In this document: piece by piece, positions 18,216 to 27,527 of the stretch | How the letters are laid out: each line of letters opens with the position of its first letter | Numbering within the stretch: position 1 is the stretch's first letter | Assembly: GCF_010367455.1 (NCBI RefSeq) | Contig: NZ_WRPR01000148.1 | Span: 62,001 to 126,000 of the forward strand | Length of the DNA stretch: 64,000 bases | Direction of reading: 5' to 3' | From: Candidatus Laterigemmans baculatus | Lineage (GTDB): Bacteria > Planctomycetota > Planctomycetia > Pirellulales > Pirellulaceae | Made by a program: the position numbers and the translations under genes | Notes under the pieces: model-generated | Databases searched by the model: none | What the model was told of the DNA's origin: nothing | Seen by the model: only the letters and a program-made list of their open reading frames with translations

Positions 18216-18769
18216 TCGCGGGCTCCTCCGATCGGTCCGACGGCGGGATAGGAGACTTCCGCTGCGTGTTCAGGGCCCGCTGAATGATCGGGGCCCGCCG
18301 GATAATCAGGGCCGAGCGGGTAATGGGGCACGGCGTTGCAGGATGAGCAGCCGGCTTGTCCATGTGGGGAGCGGTGATGGTGGCCCCGGTGGGAGGCGTG
18401 ATGGCGAGCGCCCGCTTTGGCGTTGTGGATCCCGATCCACCACAGCGAGAGCGCTGCTCCTGGACGGCCGCACCGCCCTCCCGGGCAGTCATCAAAACCG
18501 TTGGCCGGATCGTCGTCCCACGGGTAGCTACCGTAGTAGAGGAACCCGCGGTGGGTGTCGAAGCAGGGAGCCCCTGGGGCCGGGCCGGGACACTGCAGGC
18601 AATCGCGCGGCGGAAGCATCTTCTGCGGCGGTGGCGGCAGGTATTCCGCCGGCAACGCTGCGACCGGATCGGTCTCGTCGGCAGAAGCGACCGCTGGCAA
18701 CCCGCCGAGCGCGGCGGCAACCAGGGCCAGCCTAAGGACACCACTCGAAGCGAAACCGCGATGCACCAC
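18212..18769 (-). CDS. secreted His/Cys-rich protein coupled to TolC
   Basis: A 185-residue protein with a clear signal peptide (LRLALVAAALGGLPAVASA) and a mature part rich in Pro, Gly, His and Cys. Visible features are DCLQCPGPAPGAPCFDTH, FDDCPGGRCGRPG, the His run HHASHRGHHHRSPHGQAGC and a C-terminal series of near-repeats (PDYPAGPDHSAGPEHAAE). The ligand density suggests metal buffering in the envelope, but no known family is recognised. Its stop overlaps the start of the TolC gene (ATGA), so the two are co-translated. Planctomycete proteins with similar composition are common and uncharacterised. Confidence 0.68.
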   Translation of the reverse strand: MVHRGFASSGVLRLALVAAALGGLPAVASADETDPVAALPAEYLPPPPQKMLPPRDCLQCPGPAPGAPCFDTHRGFLYYGSYPWDDDPANGFDDCPGGRCGRPGAALSLWWIGIHNAKAGARHHASHRGHHHRSPHGQAGCSSCNAVPHYPLGPDYPAGPDHSAGPEHAAEVSYPAVGPIGGARE

Positions 18770-19056
18770 CTCCGAACTCCTTTTCGCCGTGTGGGATCGG
18801 TCATGCGGGACGAAGCGAGCAGCGGACGGTCACCGCTCCCCATTCTCCCGCCCGCTCGCGCGGTCCGATCGAAATTGCGGGACCCGCTATTCTGGTGGGT
18901 CCCTTGCATAATCCACTCTTTCGGACACTCACGTTCGGCAGCACACCGTTTCAAGCGAGATCCGTGTGGCGCCGCCGCTGGGGACGGCACAGTCCGGATA
19001 ACCGGCAAATCTTGCCGTGACGAATCTGACCTTCCGCTTCTGTTGCTATCTAGGCT

Positions 19057-20712
19057 TCACTCGGACACAGCATTCCGCGTCGGCAGCGGACAGCCGACCG
19101 CCCGGTCGAGCCTCGCCAGTGTGCCGGCCAGCGAGGCCTCCATCCGCGCGATCTGCACCTGGTAGACGAGCAGCTCTTGGTAGATATCGATCAAGCTGAA
19201 AAAGTCGACCCGCTCGCCGCGGTAGTCGGCCGTCGCCAGCTGCAACGTTCGTTCGGTCCGCGGAATGATCCGTGTGCGATAGAGTTCGAGCTGTTGGAAC
19301 AGGCCTTCCGCTTCAGCCAGCAGTCGGCGAATTCTGCCGTAGATCGCATCTTCTTCCGCTTCACGCGTGCGAGCGGTGGCCGCCCGGTTTGCCGCCGCTT
19401 CACGGACACCCGCATCGATCTTTTCTCGCCAAACAGGCAGCGTCATGCCGAGCATGAAACTCAGGTTGTCGTTGCCGTTTGCCACACCGCTGAGTGCGTC
19501 GTCTTCGGTCACCGCCGACCAGCCGACGCCGAGTTGGAAATCGGGGTACCGTTGAAGGCAGGCCAGTCGCTCACGCTCGCGGTCCCGAGCGATCTGCCAC
19601 GCCAGTTCTCGTAGCTCTGGACTACAGGCGAGAGCGGCGTCAACCAGCTGGTCCAACTCCCCGGCGTTCTCCGGCAGGTTGAGCTCCCGCACGGGTTCGG
19701 GTGCCAGCTCCAGGGGTCGTTGCAACAAGGCACCGAGATCGGCCTGGGCAGCGGTGCGCTGGCTGCGAAGTCGGATCAGTTCGTCCTCGAGCCTTTCAGC
19801 CTCCAACTCCGCCCGCAGCACGTCTTGCTGCGCTCCACCGGTGCGGTAGCGGGTCTCGGCGAGTGTCACCAGGTCGCTCACCAGCGCCCGGTTGTCTTCG
19901 ACGACCGCAATCGCCTCGGTCGCATACCACAGTTCGTAGTAGGCCAGCCGAACCGCTTCGGTGATCTCCCGTTCGGCCTGCTCTAACTCGGCCCGCGCGA
20001 TCCCCACTTCGCGGCTGGCGATGGCCGCCCGAGCCCGCAGCTTTTCCGGCCATGGCACCTGCTGCTGAAGCATCATCTGATGCGCAATCCGCCCGCCCGC
20101 GGTTTGCAAGGCATTGTCTTCGATCGGCCAAAACGTGTTGTTCCATGTGGGGTCGGATAACGCCCGGGCCTGCGGAATTTCCTGGGTGGCGGCCGCGACC
20201 CGTAGGCGGGCCGCCGCGAGGCGAGGATGCGACTGCAAAGCTCGGGCGATGTAGTACTCCACTGGTTGCGGAGCGGGTGCATCCTGCACCGCAGTGGGGA
20301 CCTGGACGGGCTCCGGTTCATTGCCATCATCGGCGTCCGGCTCCTCGGTATTGCGGGGCGGTCGTTCGTCCGACGGAGACTGGTCGAAAACGACCTGCTT
20401 GGCCTCGACGACGTGGCTGACCGGCGCGACTTGCACGTCGGGCAGAAGATCGGACTCGGACGAGGCAGCCTGGAGGCTCGGCTGCTCGAAGGAAGGCCTT
20501 TTGCCCAACACTGCGCGCCTCTCCGCACTCGTCTGACCCGTCTGGCTCGGAGGGTGGACTGCGAGGGGGATGATTTCCGGAGCACGAGGCGCACTGCAAC
20601 CGCCAGCTGCTGCGGCGGCCCACATCAGGTGGAGGAAAACTTGCAGTCGGAGTCTGCGGTCTGTGGCGGCAGGCGGGTTAACAGCCTGCGGGCGACGCGG
20701 TGTCGTTTTCAT
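19057..20712 (-). CDS. TolC-family outer-membrane efflux lipoprotein (copy 2)
   Basis: Outer-membrane factor of 551 residues. A lipobox-like AGGC places the acylated Cys at position 39. A linker of about 110 residues follows, then OEP repeats with PVEYYIARALQSHPRLAAARL and LVDAALACSPELRELAW. The second repeat contains LACLQRYPDFQLGVGWSA and ERVDFFSLIDIYQELLVYQ. Its C-terminal half is closely matched by the truncated plus-strand fragment at 39435-40100, so the island once had another copy of this type. It lies 288 bp upstream of the His/Cys-rich gene on the same strand. Confidence 0.9.
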   Translation of the reverse strand: MKTTPRRPQAVNPPAATDRRLRLQVFLHLMWAAAAAGGCSAPRAPEIIPLAVHPPSQTGQTSAERRAVLGKRPSFEQPSLQAASSESDLLPDVQVAPVSHVVEAKQVVFDQSPSDERPPRNTEEPDADDGNEPEPVQVPTAVQDAPAPQPVEYYIARALQSHPRLAAARLRVAAATQEIPQARALSDPTWNNTFWPIEDNALQTAGGRIAHQMMLQQQVPWPEKLRARAAIASREVGIARAELEQAEREITEAVRLAYYELWYATEAIAVVEDNRALVSDLVTLAETRYRTGGAQQDVLRAELEAERLEDELIRLRSQRTAAQADLGALLQRPLELAPEPVRELNLPENAGELDQLVDAALACSPELRELAWQIARDRERERLACLQRYPDFQLGVGWSAVTEDDALSGVANGNDNLSFMLGMTLPVWREKIDAGVREAAANRAATARTREAEEDAIYGRIRRLLAEAEGLFQQLELYRTRIIPRTERTLQLATADYRGERVDFFSLIDIYQELLVYQVQIARMEASLAGTLARLDRAVGCPLPTRNAVSE

Positions 20713-21110
20713 GTTCAGACTCCCACCTGCTATGACCGGCGCCCCGGGCAGACGACGGATCGGATCGAGCCGATGGCAATGGCAACCGACGCCGCTTCAT
20801 TCTTCCCAGCCTTCTCTTCGGGTAGGTGTAACTGCCATCTCCCGAAAAACCGCCGCCGCCCGCACAGTTTCGCTGACCGGACATAGCCTGGAAGCGCGAC
20901 GGGGTTCGGAGCTACCAGCCGCCGAGCGTTTGAGACGCCACCGCGCTGCGGGCGAGACGAGCGGTCGGCTGACCGATGAAGCCGGACGGTGCCGTGTCGG
21001 CAAACCGGGGTACTGGACTGGGAACGAGAGGTGGCACGGTGCTTGCGAGATAGCGGCAACCGAACGCGCAACTTCCTCGCGGACATACTCACGGGGAGCC
21101 ACGACCGCTG
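20713..21110. other. divergent intergenic region between tolC copy 2 and GH15 gene
   Basis: 398 bases between divergent genes. No coding frame is convincing. It should contain both promoters, but I see no clear operator. A GGGGAG at 21091-21096 is the only ribosome-binding-like sequence before the GTG at 21111, and at 14 bases it is spaced rather far. Confidence 0.5.
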
Positions 21111-22958
21111 GTGAATTCGACAGAAGCCGACGAGGCCCTGAAGATGGCGAATGGACAGAAATTCGTGGAACGACCGATCGGAGACTATGGCATCATCGGG
21201 AACGGGCAAACTGCCGCATTAGTAGCCTCCGACGGTTCGATTGACTGGTGCTGCTGGCCGCGGTTCGACAGCGCGGCGGTCTTCTGTCGACTCCTCGACG
21301 CTAGCCGCGGCGGCTACTTTCGGATTGGGCCCACGACGCCGTCTGAAACCAGGCGGAACTACGTGCACGGGACGAACATTCTTGCCACGACCTTTCGCTC
21401 GGCGGATGGCGAGGTCCGAGTCAGCGATTTCATGCCGGCTCCGTCAGAGACCAACGGCGAGCGAGTTTTCCCCCATCGCATTCTGCGAAAAGTGGAGGGT
21501 GTGGCGGGGCGAGTCGAACTCGAAGTCGAGCTGCGCCCGACGTTCGACTATGCTCGCGCCAATGCGGAACTTGAAACCGACGGGTCCGGGGGAATCGCCC
21601 GCAGTGGCGACGAATCGCTGAATCTCCGCAGTCCGGTTCCCCTCCGCCGGAGTTCCGATGCGCTCCTAGGTCGGCAGACGGTCGGACAGGGCGACTGCAT
21701 GTGGCTCGTGTTAAGCCATGGCCCGGCCCGAGATTCGGACGATCAGATGCAGTTTTCCGCGGAAGACGCGGAAGTGGAGCTCAAACGCACGACGAGCTAC
21801 TGGCACCACTGGCTCGACGCAGCTCGCTATGAGGGGCCTTACCAGCAGCTCGTCCACCGCAGCGCCCTGGTTTTGAAACTACTGATCTATGAATCGACCG
21901 GAGCGCTGGTCGCAGCGCCGACGACATCTTTGCCCGAGACCATCGGCGGTGCCCGCAACTGGGACTATCGCTACACTTGGCTTCGCGACTCGGGTTTGAT
22001 GCTCGACGTCCTGCAGCAGCTCGGCTACCACGACGAGTCGATGCAATTCATCTCCTGGCTGGAGCGGTTGTGGGGAGCAGGCGAAGACGGCTTGCAAATC
22101 ATGTACAGCGTCGACGGCGGTCCTGCGCCCGACGAAGTGTTGCTGGATCACCTGGAAGGCTATCGCAGCTCCCGTCCGGTGAGGATCGGCAATGCTGCGG
22201 CCGTTCAGACGCAGCGAGATGCGGAAGGTCATGCCCTCGACGCGGTCGTCCTGTGTCTGGAACGCCTCCCGCGCCCCGTCCGCCCTCAGCTCTGGAACCT
22301 CCTCCGGGAACTGGCCGACTGTGCCGCTCGCGGCTGGAGAGAGCCAGATCACGGGCCTTGGGAACTGCGCGGCGAGCCGCGGCATTTCCTGTACTCCAAA
22401 CTGTACTGCTGGGTCGCGCTGGATCGGGCCCTGCGACTAGCCGAAGACGTAGGGCTGGAGGGAAACCTCGAGTTGTGGCGGCGCGAACGTCAGCAGATTC
22501 GAGAGGCGATCGTCGCCGAGGGTTACTGCGAGAGCGTTGGCGCCTACACCCAATCCTTTGGGAGCACGACGGTGGACGCTAGCGCGTTGACGATGTCGCT
22601 GGTGGGATTCCTGCCTGCGACCGATCCTCGGTCCCTCTCGACCGTTGAGCAGGTTCGTGGACAACTCGGCCACCATGGCCTCCTCTACCGCTACCTCAAC
22701 GACGACGGGCTGCCGGGCCGAGAGGGGTGCTTCACCCTGTGCAGCTTTTGGCTGGTCAGCAATCTGGCACAAGCCGGGCGAGTTGAGGAAGCCAAGGATC
22801 TGTTCGAACACATTTGCGGATACGCAAATGATCTCGGACTCCTCGCCGAGGAAATCGATCCTGACAGCGGTGAACTACTCGGGAATTTTCCTCAGGGATT
22901 CACCCACTTGGGCCTCATCCGGGCGGCACTTCATATCGCCGAGGCAGAGCGTGCATAA
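21111..22958 (+). CDS. GH15 family glucoamylase/trehalase-like enzyme
   Basis: Cytoplasmic (alpha/alpha)6-barrel glycoside hydrolase that releases glucose from alpha-glucans or splits trehalose. The 615 residues show the family blocks GDYGIIGNGQTAALVASDG and IDWCCWPRFDSAAVF at the N-terminus, NWDYRYTWLRDSGLMLDVL in the substrate site, SRPVRIGNAAAVQTQRDAEG, and EEIDPDSGELLGNFPQGFTH with the C-terminal catalytic Glu region. No signal peptide is seen. GTG 21111 is given as the start, but ATG 21144 (MANGQKFVERPIG) is equally plausible. With glgX it makes a partial glycogen-degrading set. Glucoamylase and trehalase cannot be separated by eye. Confidence 0.92.
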   Translation: MNSTEADEALKMANGQKFVERPIGDYGIIGNGQTAALVASDGSIDWCCWPRFDSAAVFCRLLDASRGGYFRIGPTTPSETRRNYVHGTNILATTFRSADGEVRVSDFMPAPSETNGERVFPHRILRKVEGVAGRVELEVELRPTFDYARANAELETDGSGGIARSGDESLNLRSPVPLRRSSDALLGRQTVGQGDCMWLVLSHGPARDSDDQMQFSAEDAEVELKRTTSYWHHWLDAARYEGPYQQLVHRSALVLKLLIYESTGALVAAPTTSLPETIGGARNWDYRYTWLRDSGLMLDVLQQLGYHDESMQFISWLERLWGAGEDGLQIMYSVDGGPAPDEVLLDHLEGYRSSRPVRIGNAAAVQTQRDAEGHALDAVVLCLERLPRPVRPQLWNLLRELADCAARGWREPDHGPWELRGEPRHFLYSKLYCWVALDRALRLAEDVGLEGNLELWRRERQQIREAIVAEGYCESVGAYTQSFGSTTVDASALTMSLVGFLPATDPRSLSTVEQVRGQLGHHGLLYRYLNDDGLPGREGCFTLCSFWLVSNLAQAGRVEEAKDLFEHICGYANDLGLLAEEIDPDSGELLGNFPQGFTHLGLIRAALHIAEAERA

Positions 22959-23127
22959 TCGCGCGCAAAGCTTCGCTGCCTCCGATGCGCCGGTGGGTCT
23001 TCACCGGTACCAGAGTTGCGTGCGATAGGGGCCGTGCCGTTCGCCGGAAGCTCTGGGGACTCACTCAGCCGGTAAAGAAACGAGGTGGTCGTAGCAGCAA
23101 CGCGGTATACCGCGGGGAGCACAAGCC

Positions 23128-23745
23128 ATGGATCAGACGACCAGCGGAGAAAGAAGCGTCTCAAAACGCAGCACGGGAAAAAGTTTCGGCTTGGGAGTAC
23201 TGGTGGGAGTGCTCGTCACTGTCATCGTGCCGCTCCTGGTGCTGGCTACAGGCGTAATTAACATGGGAGCGACGCAGGAACCAGGGCCGATCGAACGCAG
23301 CGTCGCTAGCCTATCCCTCAACGCCTCGGCGGCGCTCCGGGCCCCGGAGTCTGAAAACCCGTTCACCGGTGATCCGGCCGCCATCGAAACGGGAATGATG
23401 CACTTCCGCGACACCTGTCTTCTCTGCCACGGCGCTCCCGGAATTGAGCCGGAGGAATTTGCCCGAGGGCTCAACCCCGATCCGCCGGAGCTTTCGACCG
23501 TCTTGGCTGACTGGAGCGACGGAGAACTATACTGGCTGACCAAACATGGTATCCGCATGACAGGCATGCCGGCCTTTGGTCCTACCCACAGTGACGAAGA
23601 TGTGTGGCGGATTGTTGCTTTCGTTCGCCAGCTTTCGGATCTTACCGCGGACCAACGAGATGTCCTGCGAGAGGCTGTGGAACAGGGACACCGGCACGGA
23701 GGTGCGAGGAACGACGCTTCGGACCAGAGTGAGGGACACCACTAA
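23128..23745 (+). CDS. membrane-anchored class I cytochrome c
   Basis: A 205-residue electron carrier facing the periplasm. It has one N-terminal transmembrane anchor (about 22-45, VLVGVLVTVIVPLLVLATGV), the heme-binding motif CLLCH at about residues 95-99, and a distal GIRMTGMPAFGPTHSDEDVW that supplies the axial Met. The C-terminus has an acidic helix and a short His-rich tail. ATG 23128 is preceded by GGGGAGCACAAGCC, a usable ribosome-binding site. It follows the GH15 gene by 169 bp on the same strand. Such cytochromes are frequent in resistance islands, perhaps as electron acceptors for copper oxidation (inference). Confidence 0.88.
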   Translation: MDQTTSGERSVSKRSTGKSFGLGVLVGVLVTVIVPLLVLATGVINMGATQEPGPIERSVASLSLNASAALRAPESENPFTGDPAAIETGMMHFRDTCLLCHGAPGIEPEEFARGLNPDPPELSTVLADWSDGELYWLTKHGIRMTGMPAFGPTHSDEDVWRIVAFVRQLSDLTADQRDVLREAVEQGHRHGGARNDASDQSEGHH

Positions 23746-23824
23746 AGGAAGCGATGGATCCGGCAACTCACCGGAGAAAGCCGGTTCGACGCACGAGCAC
23801 AATCAACTCCCAATCAGGGACGGC

Positions 23825-24139
23825 TCACGCAACGCTGGCGTCAATCTTCCAGTGTTCGAAGTCGTACTGAACTTGAAGCCGCACGGCCTCGGCGAGACAC
23901 AATTGCACTTCTTCGCGCCTGCCGGCGGGAAGGCCTCTCGTATAGTGCGTGAGAACTTCCTGTTCTGCCTTCGTCAATCGCTCTGATTCCGGCCGGCTTG
24001 GATCGGCGAAAATATCTTCCACCGCGACCGCCAGACTCACGGGCCATTCCTCCGCCTGGAGGTGCTGGACTTCGGGGAATCGGGAGCATAAGTCGCAGTG
24101 CCAATGCTGCCACCGCTCATGCCTAGGTGTCTGAGCCAT
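23825..24139 (-). CDS. hypothetical 104-residue protein
   Basis: A short acidic, helical protein of unknown function with no signal peptide. It contains HWHCDLCSRFPEVQHLQAEE near the N-terminus (a possible CxxC with His) and LTKAEQEVLTHYTRGLP later. The start at ATG 24139 is supported by GGAGA eight bases upstream; the longer frame above it looks non-coding. It is convergent with the cytochrome c gene and divergent from the Cys-rich gene at 24341. No homologue family is recognised. Confidence 0.55.
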   Translation of the reverse strand: MAQTPRHERWQHWHCDLCSRFPEVQHLQAEEWPVSLAVAVEDIFADPSRPESERLTKAEQEVLTHYTRGLPAGRREEVQLCLAEAVRLQVQYDFEHWKIDASVA

Positions 24140-24340
24140 GGTTGTTCTCCTGCGATATCGCTCACCATCTTGGAATCCAGTCACACGCCAGAGGCAACTG
24201 CTGTGCCGATGGAGACCGCTCAATCCTGTTCCTCGACGCCTGCCTCGTGCGACATACCCTTGAACTCGCCCTGGGGCGCCGCAATCATGTGCTGACGCCG
24301 CAGTGGCAAAGAACGCTTCGTGATCAGCAGTAATCCGGCG

Positions 24341-24901
24341 ATGCATTTCCCACCAGTCCTCCGCAGCGTCCTCGCTCCGCTGCTAGTCATCGCGACGGTG
24401 CTCCAGCCGTTTGCTATGGCCGTGGCGGGGATCGATGCCTGCGGCGCCCAGTTCAGGATTCGCAGTATCGCGAGTGACAGCTGCCGCTGCTGTACTGACG
24501 ATAAGTCGCAGAGGCCTTGCCGTTGCTGCACCGAGTCCGCGCCTGCCGAGGACGCTCGCGCTGCCGAAAGGGCTCGCGCAACCAAGGCGACGCCCTCGTG
24601 CGGGCATTCAGAGGCAGCACCCAGTAAGGCGACGTGGTTTCCAGAATCCGAACCGACCCACGCACACCTGCTGACTGCTTCGGTCGACAGCTGCTCCTGC
24701 AACCCAGTCCCGCAACCAGGCAGCCAGCCCGCCCCCCACGGGTCGCGAGACAGTGATCGTTGGGAAATCGGCTTGTCCGGCGAGTGGTGGCCCGCATACG
24801 TCGCCGACGCCGGTCTCCAAGCTAGCGAACGCGTCTCTGCAAGCACGCGTCCTCACGCTGCGCACTTTGCACAGCGTCATCTTTGCGTTTGGCTGATCTG
24901 A
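24341..24901 (+). CDS. secreted Cys-rich protein, member A
   Basis: A 186-residue exported protein. A hydrophobic signal segment (VLRSVLAPLLVIATVLQPFA) is followed by Cys clusters SCRCC, CRCCTES and SCSCNP spread over the mature part, and the chain ends in HLCVWLI. The layout (signal peptide, CxCC-like cluster, low-complexity middle, short hydrophobic end with final Ile) is shared with the proteins at 38993-39388 and 52064-52447, though sequence identity is low. The start could instead be GTG 24320. A thiol-based metal-binding role is inferred only from composition and neighbourhood. Confidence 0.55.
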   Translation: MHFPPVLRSVLAPLLVIATVLQPFAMAVAGIDACGAQFRIRSIASDSCRCCTDDKSQRPCRCCTESAPAEDARAAERARATKATPSCGHSEAAPSKATWFPESEPTHAHLLTASVDSCSCNPVPQPGSQPAPHGSRDSDRWEIGLSGEWWPAYVADAGLQASERVSASTRPHAAHFAQRHLCVWLI

Positions 24902-25106
24902 TTCGCTGAATCGCGTGCTGTGCTTCCGCGGTAGCTCTGCTGCGTTCCTCACAGGTCGCAAGCAGTCCGCAATCACGAAGAACATACGTCGCGAGTCTAT
25001 GCTTCAGGCGGGACTTGAAGCTTTCGCCAGTGCGGTTACCCCGCTGAATCTCTGCACTCTCGGGTGCACTCTTATATGTTCCATCTCTTTTGCAGGAAAA
25101 TTTACC

Positions 25107-25511
25107 ATGCGTACCTTTTCATTTTCAGTACTCGCTCTGCTCACCGCCACCACCCTCGGGCTCTCCGTGGTCGGCTGTGGAACCTTAGAGACTCCCACTG
25201 CCAGCGAGGCGGAGACAGATGCGGCGGACGTAACCATGGTCAGCTTTGCCAACAAGTCGTGCCCGATCATGGGTGGCGATTTAGATACCGAACTGACTCG
25301 TCAGTGGAACGGAAAGACGGTCGGTTTCTGCTGTGACGGCTGCCCCGAGGATTGGGATGCGCTGAGCGAAGAGGAGAAAGCAGAAAAGTTCGCAGAAGCC
25401 TCGGAGGCCGAAGGGCACGATCACGGGGACCATGACCACGGCGACCATGACCACGATCATGCCCCCGCCAGTGAAGCTGCACAGGGTGAAAGCCAAGAGT
25501 CCGGAGCGTAG
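25107..25511 (+). CDS. YHS-like lipoprotein with His/Asp-rich tail
   Basis: A 134-residue lipoprotein: signal MRTFSFSVLALLTATTLGL, lipobox VVGC, then a YHS-like metal-binding core NKSCPIMGGDLDTELTRQW ... KTVGFCCDGCPEDWDAL. The C-terminus is a (D)HDHGDHDHDH tail that should bind divalent metals. ATG 25107 gives an exact lipoprotein signal, while longer in-frame starts would destroy it. The family (CPxMG...FCC.GC) recurs twice more in this window at 35994 and 36540. It probably captures Cu or Zn in the periplasm. It is convergent with the SPW/VKOR gene across a hairpin. Confidence 0.85.
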   Translation: MRTFSFSVLALLTATTLGLSVVGCGTLETPTASEAETDAADVTMVSFANKSCPIMGGDLDTELTRQWNGKTVGFCCDGCPEDWDALSEEEKAEKFAEASEAEGHDHGDHDHGDHDHDHAPASEAAQGESQESGA

Positions 25512-25554
25512 CTCTCGTCCGGAAACTGGTCCTGGTAGCCGGTAATCTGATCGC

Positions 25555-25585
25555 TGGCAGCCGCTGCAGAAGACAGCGGCTGCCA
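25555..25585. terminator. bidirectional terminator hairpin
   Basis: Perfect 12-base arms 25555-25566 and 25574-25585 (TGGCAGCCGCTG and complement) with a 7-base loop, placed between the convergent stops at 25511 and 25619. Its position and symmetry suit a shared terminator. Confidence 0.75.
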
Positions 25586-25618
25586 CGCGATTCGTCTTAA
25601 ATCGCCCCCGTGCCGGCC

Positions 25619-27205
25619 CTAGCGGACGTAATGGTTCCAGGCACCGTACCGCTCCAGCACTCGACCTCGCGGAATCGATAGCAGTATTGCGACAATCCCC
25701 AACACAGTCGCCGTCGCTGCATATCCGACAGACGAAGATTCGGCGAACCAGATTCCAACCGCCACGACCAGACCGATCAAGACATTCAGATAGCGTCCGA
25801 TCCGCACGACTTCGCCCATCGCAATCACCGAGACGGTGACGATCAAGGCTCCGCCGAGATGGCCGATGTCTGCAGCGACACTTTTGATATCTATGCCAAA
25901 GAAGCTGGGAGCCAGCATCAGGAATGCCCCGGCCAGCGTGGCGGCACTTAAGGTCCAGGGGAAACTCATCCCCCAGACCGAGGACTTCACAACTTGCCCC
26001 GGGCGTTCGGCGAATTCAACCAACTCCGGCGAACGCTCGTCTGGCTCGCATCCCTCTGCCGTGCCTCCCTTCCAGAAGAGGGCCCACAAGGATCCTCCCC
26101 GGTCGCCTCGGCGGCGGGCTTGTTTGAGGTGCTGGAACATCGCCACGACTTCGTCAGCTTGCAACGGAATCATCGGCAGCATAATCGCAGCGGCCAGCAG
26201 ACACATCGCACACCAGTGATGGACCAGCACCGGTTGAGAAATAACAAGGATCACATGAGCCAGCCCCAATGGGATGACTAAGATCCCAAAGAACGTCACC
26301 ATCCAGGGCATGGTTCGCCACCGCGCGGAGCTGCCCATAAAGCCCATCAGAAACTCGATCGTGTAGGAGATGGCCCCCAAGCCTGCGTCGGATATCGGCC
26401 AGGCATGGGACATGCCGGAATTGAGCACTTTCTTTGTGCCTTGGGTGAATCCCACTAACGGGTCCCAGACGTAATCGATGTAGCCCAGCTGGAACGCAGT
26501 GAGATAACGGGAAACCATCCAGCCTGCAAAGGCTAACGCGATCATGATCCACCGCTGAGGCCAACTTGACGGGTTATAGCTCCATCCCGGAGGTGAAGCG
26601 GGCCCCATTTGCATGTACATGATCATATTGGGCATGCCGGGTATCAAGATTGTCAGCGCGACAATCCACGCTCCCACAATCGAGTCGTTGAGATACGCTC
26701 CGGCCGTCGGAGCCCAGAGAACGATCGGAGCCACCGTCAGCCAGACTCCGATGAAGCAGCATCCCCACATGCTGACAGGCCGATTTGGCCGCAATGACCG
26801 CCACCCAAGGACCAGCAGCGCGACCCCACTAAGAAGATCGCTGGCCACCATCAGCTGAGCCCGCAGGGCCGTGTGCGGCTGGTCGCTGAACCACGCGCCG
26901 CGACCGCCGCTCGGGTCCACCCACAGGTCTTCGTTCAAGTATCCGAAGGTGAACGGTGACGTAAGGAGCCACAGCCCGAGGACGATTAGCATCCAGTAAA
27001 TCCACAGCGTCTTTTTGTGATGCATTTTCAGCATCTCGTGCCGCTGATCTTGGCTCATGGAGTGGTCGCCATGTCCGCCGTGCATCAATTCCATCGGTCG
27101 GGTCGCACCGCGCTCCCCCATTCCGCCCTGGGATCGATGGCCGCCATCTGCTCCGGAACCGTGGCCTGTCTGCGGCTCCTGCTGATCATGTTCGTGCTGA
27201 GGCAT
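25619..27205 (-). CDS. multi-pass SPW-repeat / vitamin K epoxide reductase-like membrane protein
   Basis: A 528-residue membrane protein. The N-terminal 70 residues are soluble and His/Met-rich (MELMHGGHGDHSMSQDQRHE). SPW-like repeats follow (GLWLLTSPFTFGYLN; GVWLTVAPIVLWAP), then a VKOR-like part with the CxxC LVHHWCAMCLLAAA (about residues 380-395), a soluble loop of about 70 residues, and a second SPW-like pair at the end (AGAFLMLAPSFFGI). VKOR domains reduce quinones and feed disulfide formation in exported proteins. In this setting it might maintain thiols of Cys-rich metal proteins (inference). Start at ATG 27205 (MPQHEHDQQ); the upstream in-frame extension has no conserved features. 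Confidence 0.78.
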   Translation of the reverse strand: MPQHEHDQQEPQTGHGSGADGGHRSQGGMGERGATRPMELMHGGHGDHSMSQDQRHEMLKMHHKKTLWIYWMLIVLGLWLLTSPFTFGYLNEDLWVDPSGGRGAWFSDQPHTALRAQLMVASDLLSGVALLVLGWRSLRPNRPVSMWGCCFIGVWLTVAPIVLWAPTAGAYLNDSIVGAWIVALTILIPGMPNMIMYMQMGPASPPGWSYNPSSWPQRWIMIALAFAGWMVSRYLTAFQLGYIDYVWDPLVGFTQGTKKVLNSGMSHAWPISDAGLGAISYTIEFLMGFMGSSARWRTMPWMVTFFGILVIPLGLAHVILVISQPVLVHHWCAMCLLAAAIMLPMIPLQADEVVAMFQHLKQARRRGDRGGSLWALFWKGGTAEGCEPDERSPELVEFAERPGQVVKSSVWGMSFPWTLSAATLAGAFLMLAPSFFGIDIKSVAADIGHLGGALIVTVSVIAMGEVVRIGRYLNVLIGLVVAVGIWFAESSSVGYAATATVLGIVAILLSIPRGRVLERYGAWNHYVR

Positions 27206-27527
27206 GAGCGTCCCTCTGGGGCTGACATAAACGTGAGCGGGTGGCGAGCCACACAACGCGCCCGACAACGACCGCGCTGGCCGCATGAGCTGAAGGCACT
27301 TCTGTCGCAAGCACTTTGGCGCGAGCAACTTGTATGCCGCGCTCCCGCGTCTGGAGGCGCCGTCTGGTCTTCAAACTCTCATGCTGCGTGTACCGGAAAA
27401 TGGATGGGGCAGCCCAAATCCTCTAGTGCTGTTTCGGAATGTCGCTTGCACCCGCTGTTCAGGCATTGGGGAGCTGGTGCTCACCGCTTGGAACAATTGC
27501 CTCCGGCTTCTACTTTGAGGAATTCCG
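27206..27527. other. divergent intergenic region upstream of csp-like gene
   Basis: 322 bases between divergent genes. No coding potential is seen beyond short unrelated frames. GAGG at 27516-27519 precedes the ATG at 27528 at normal spacing. I see no clear operator. Confidence 0.5.
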
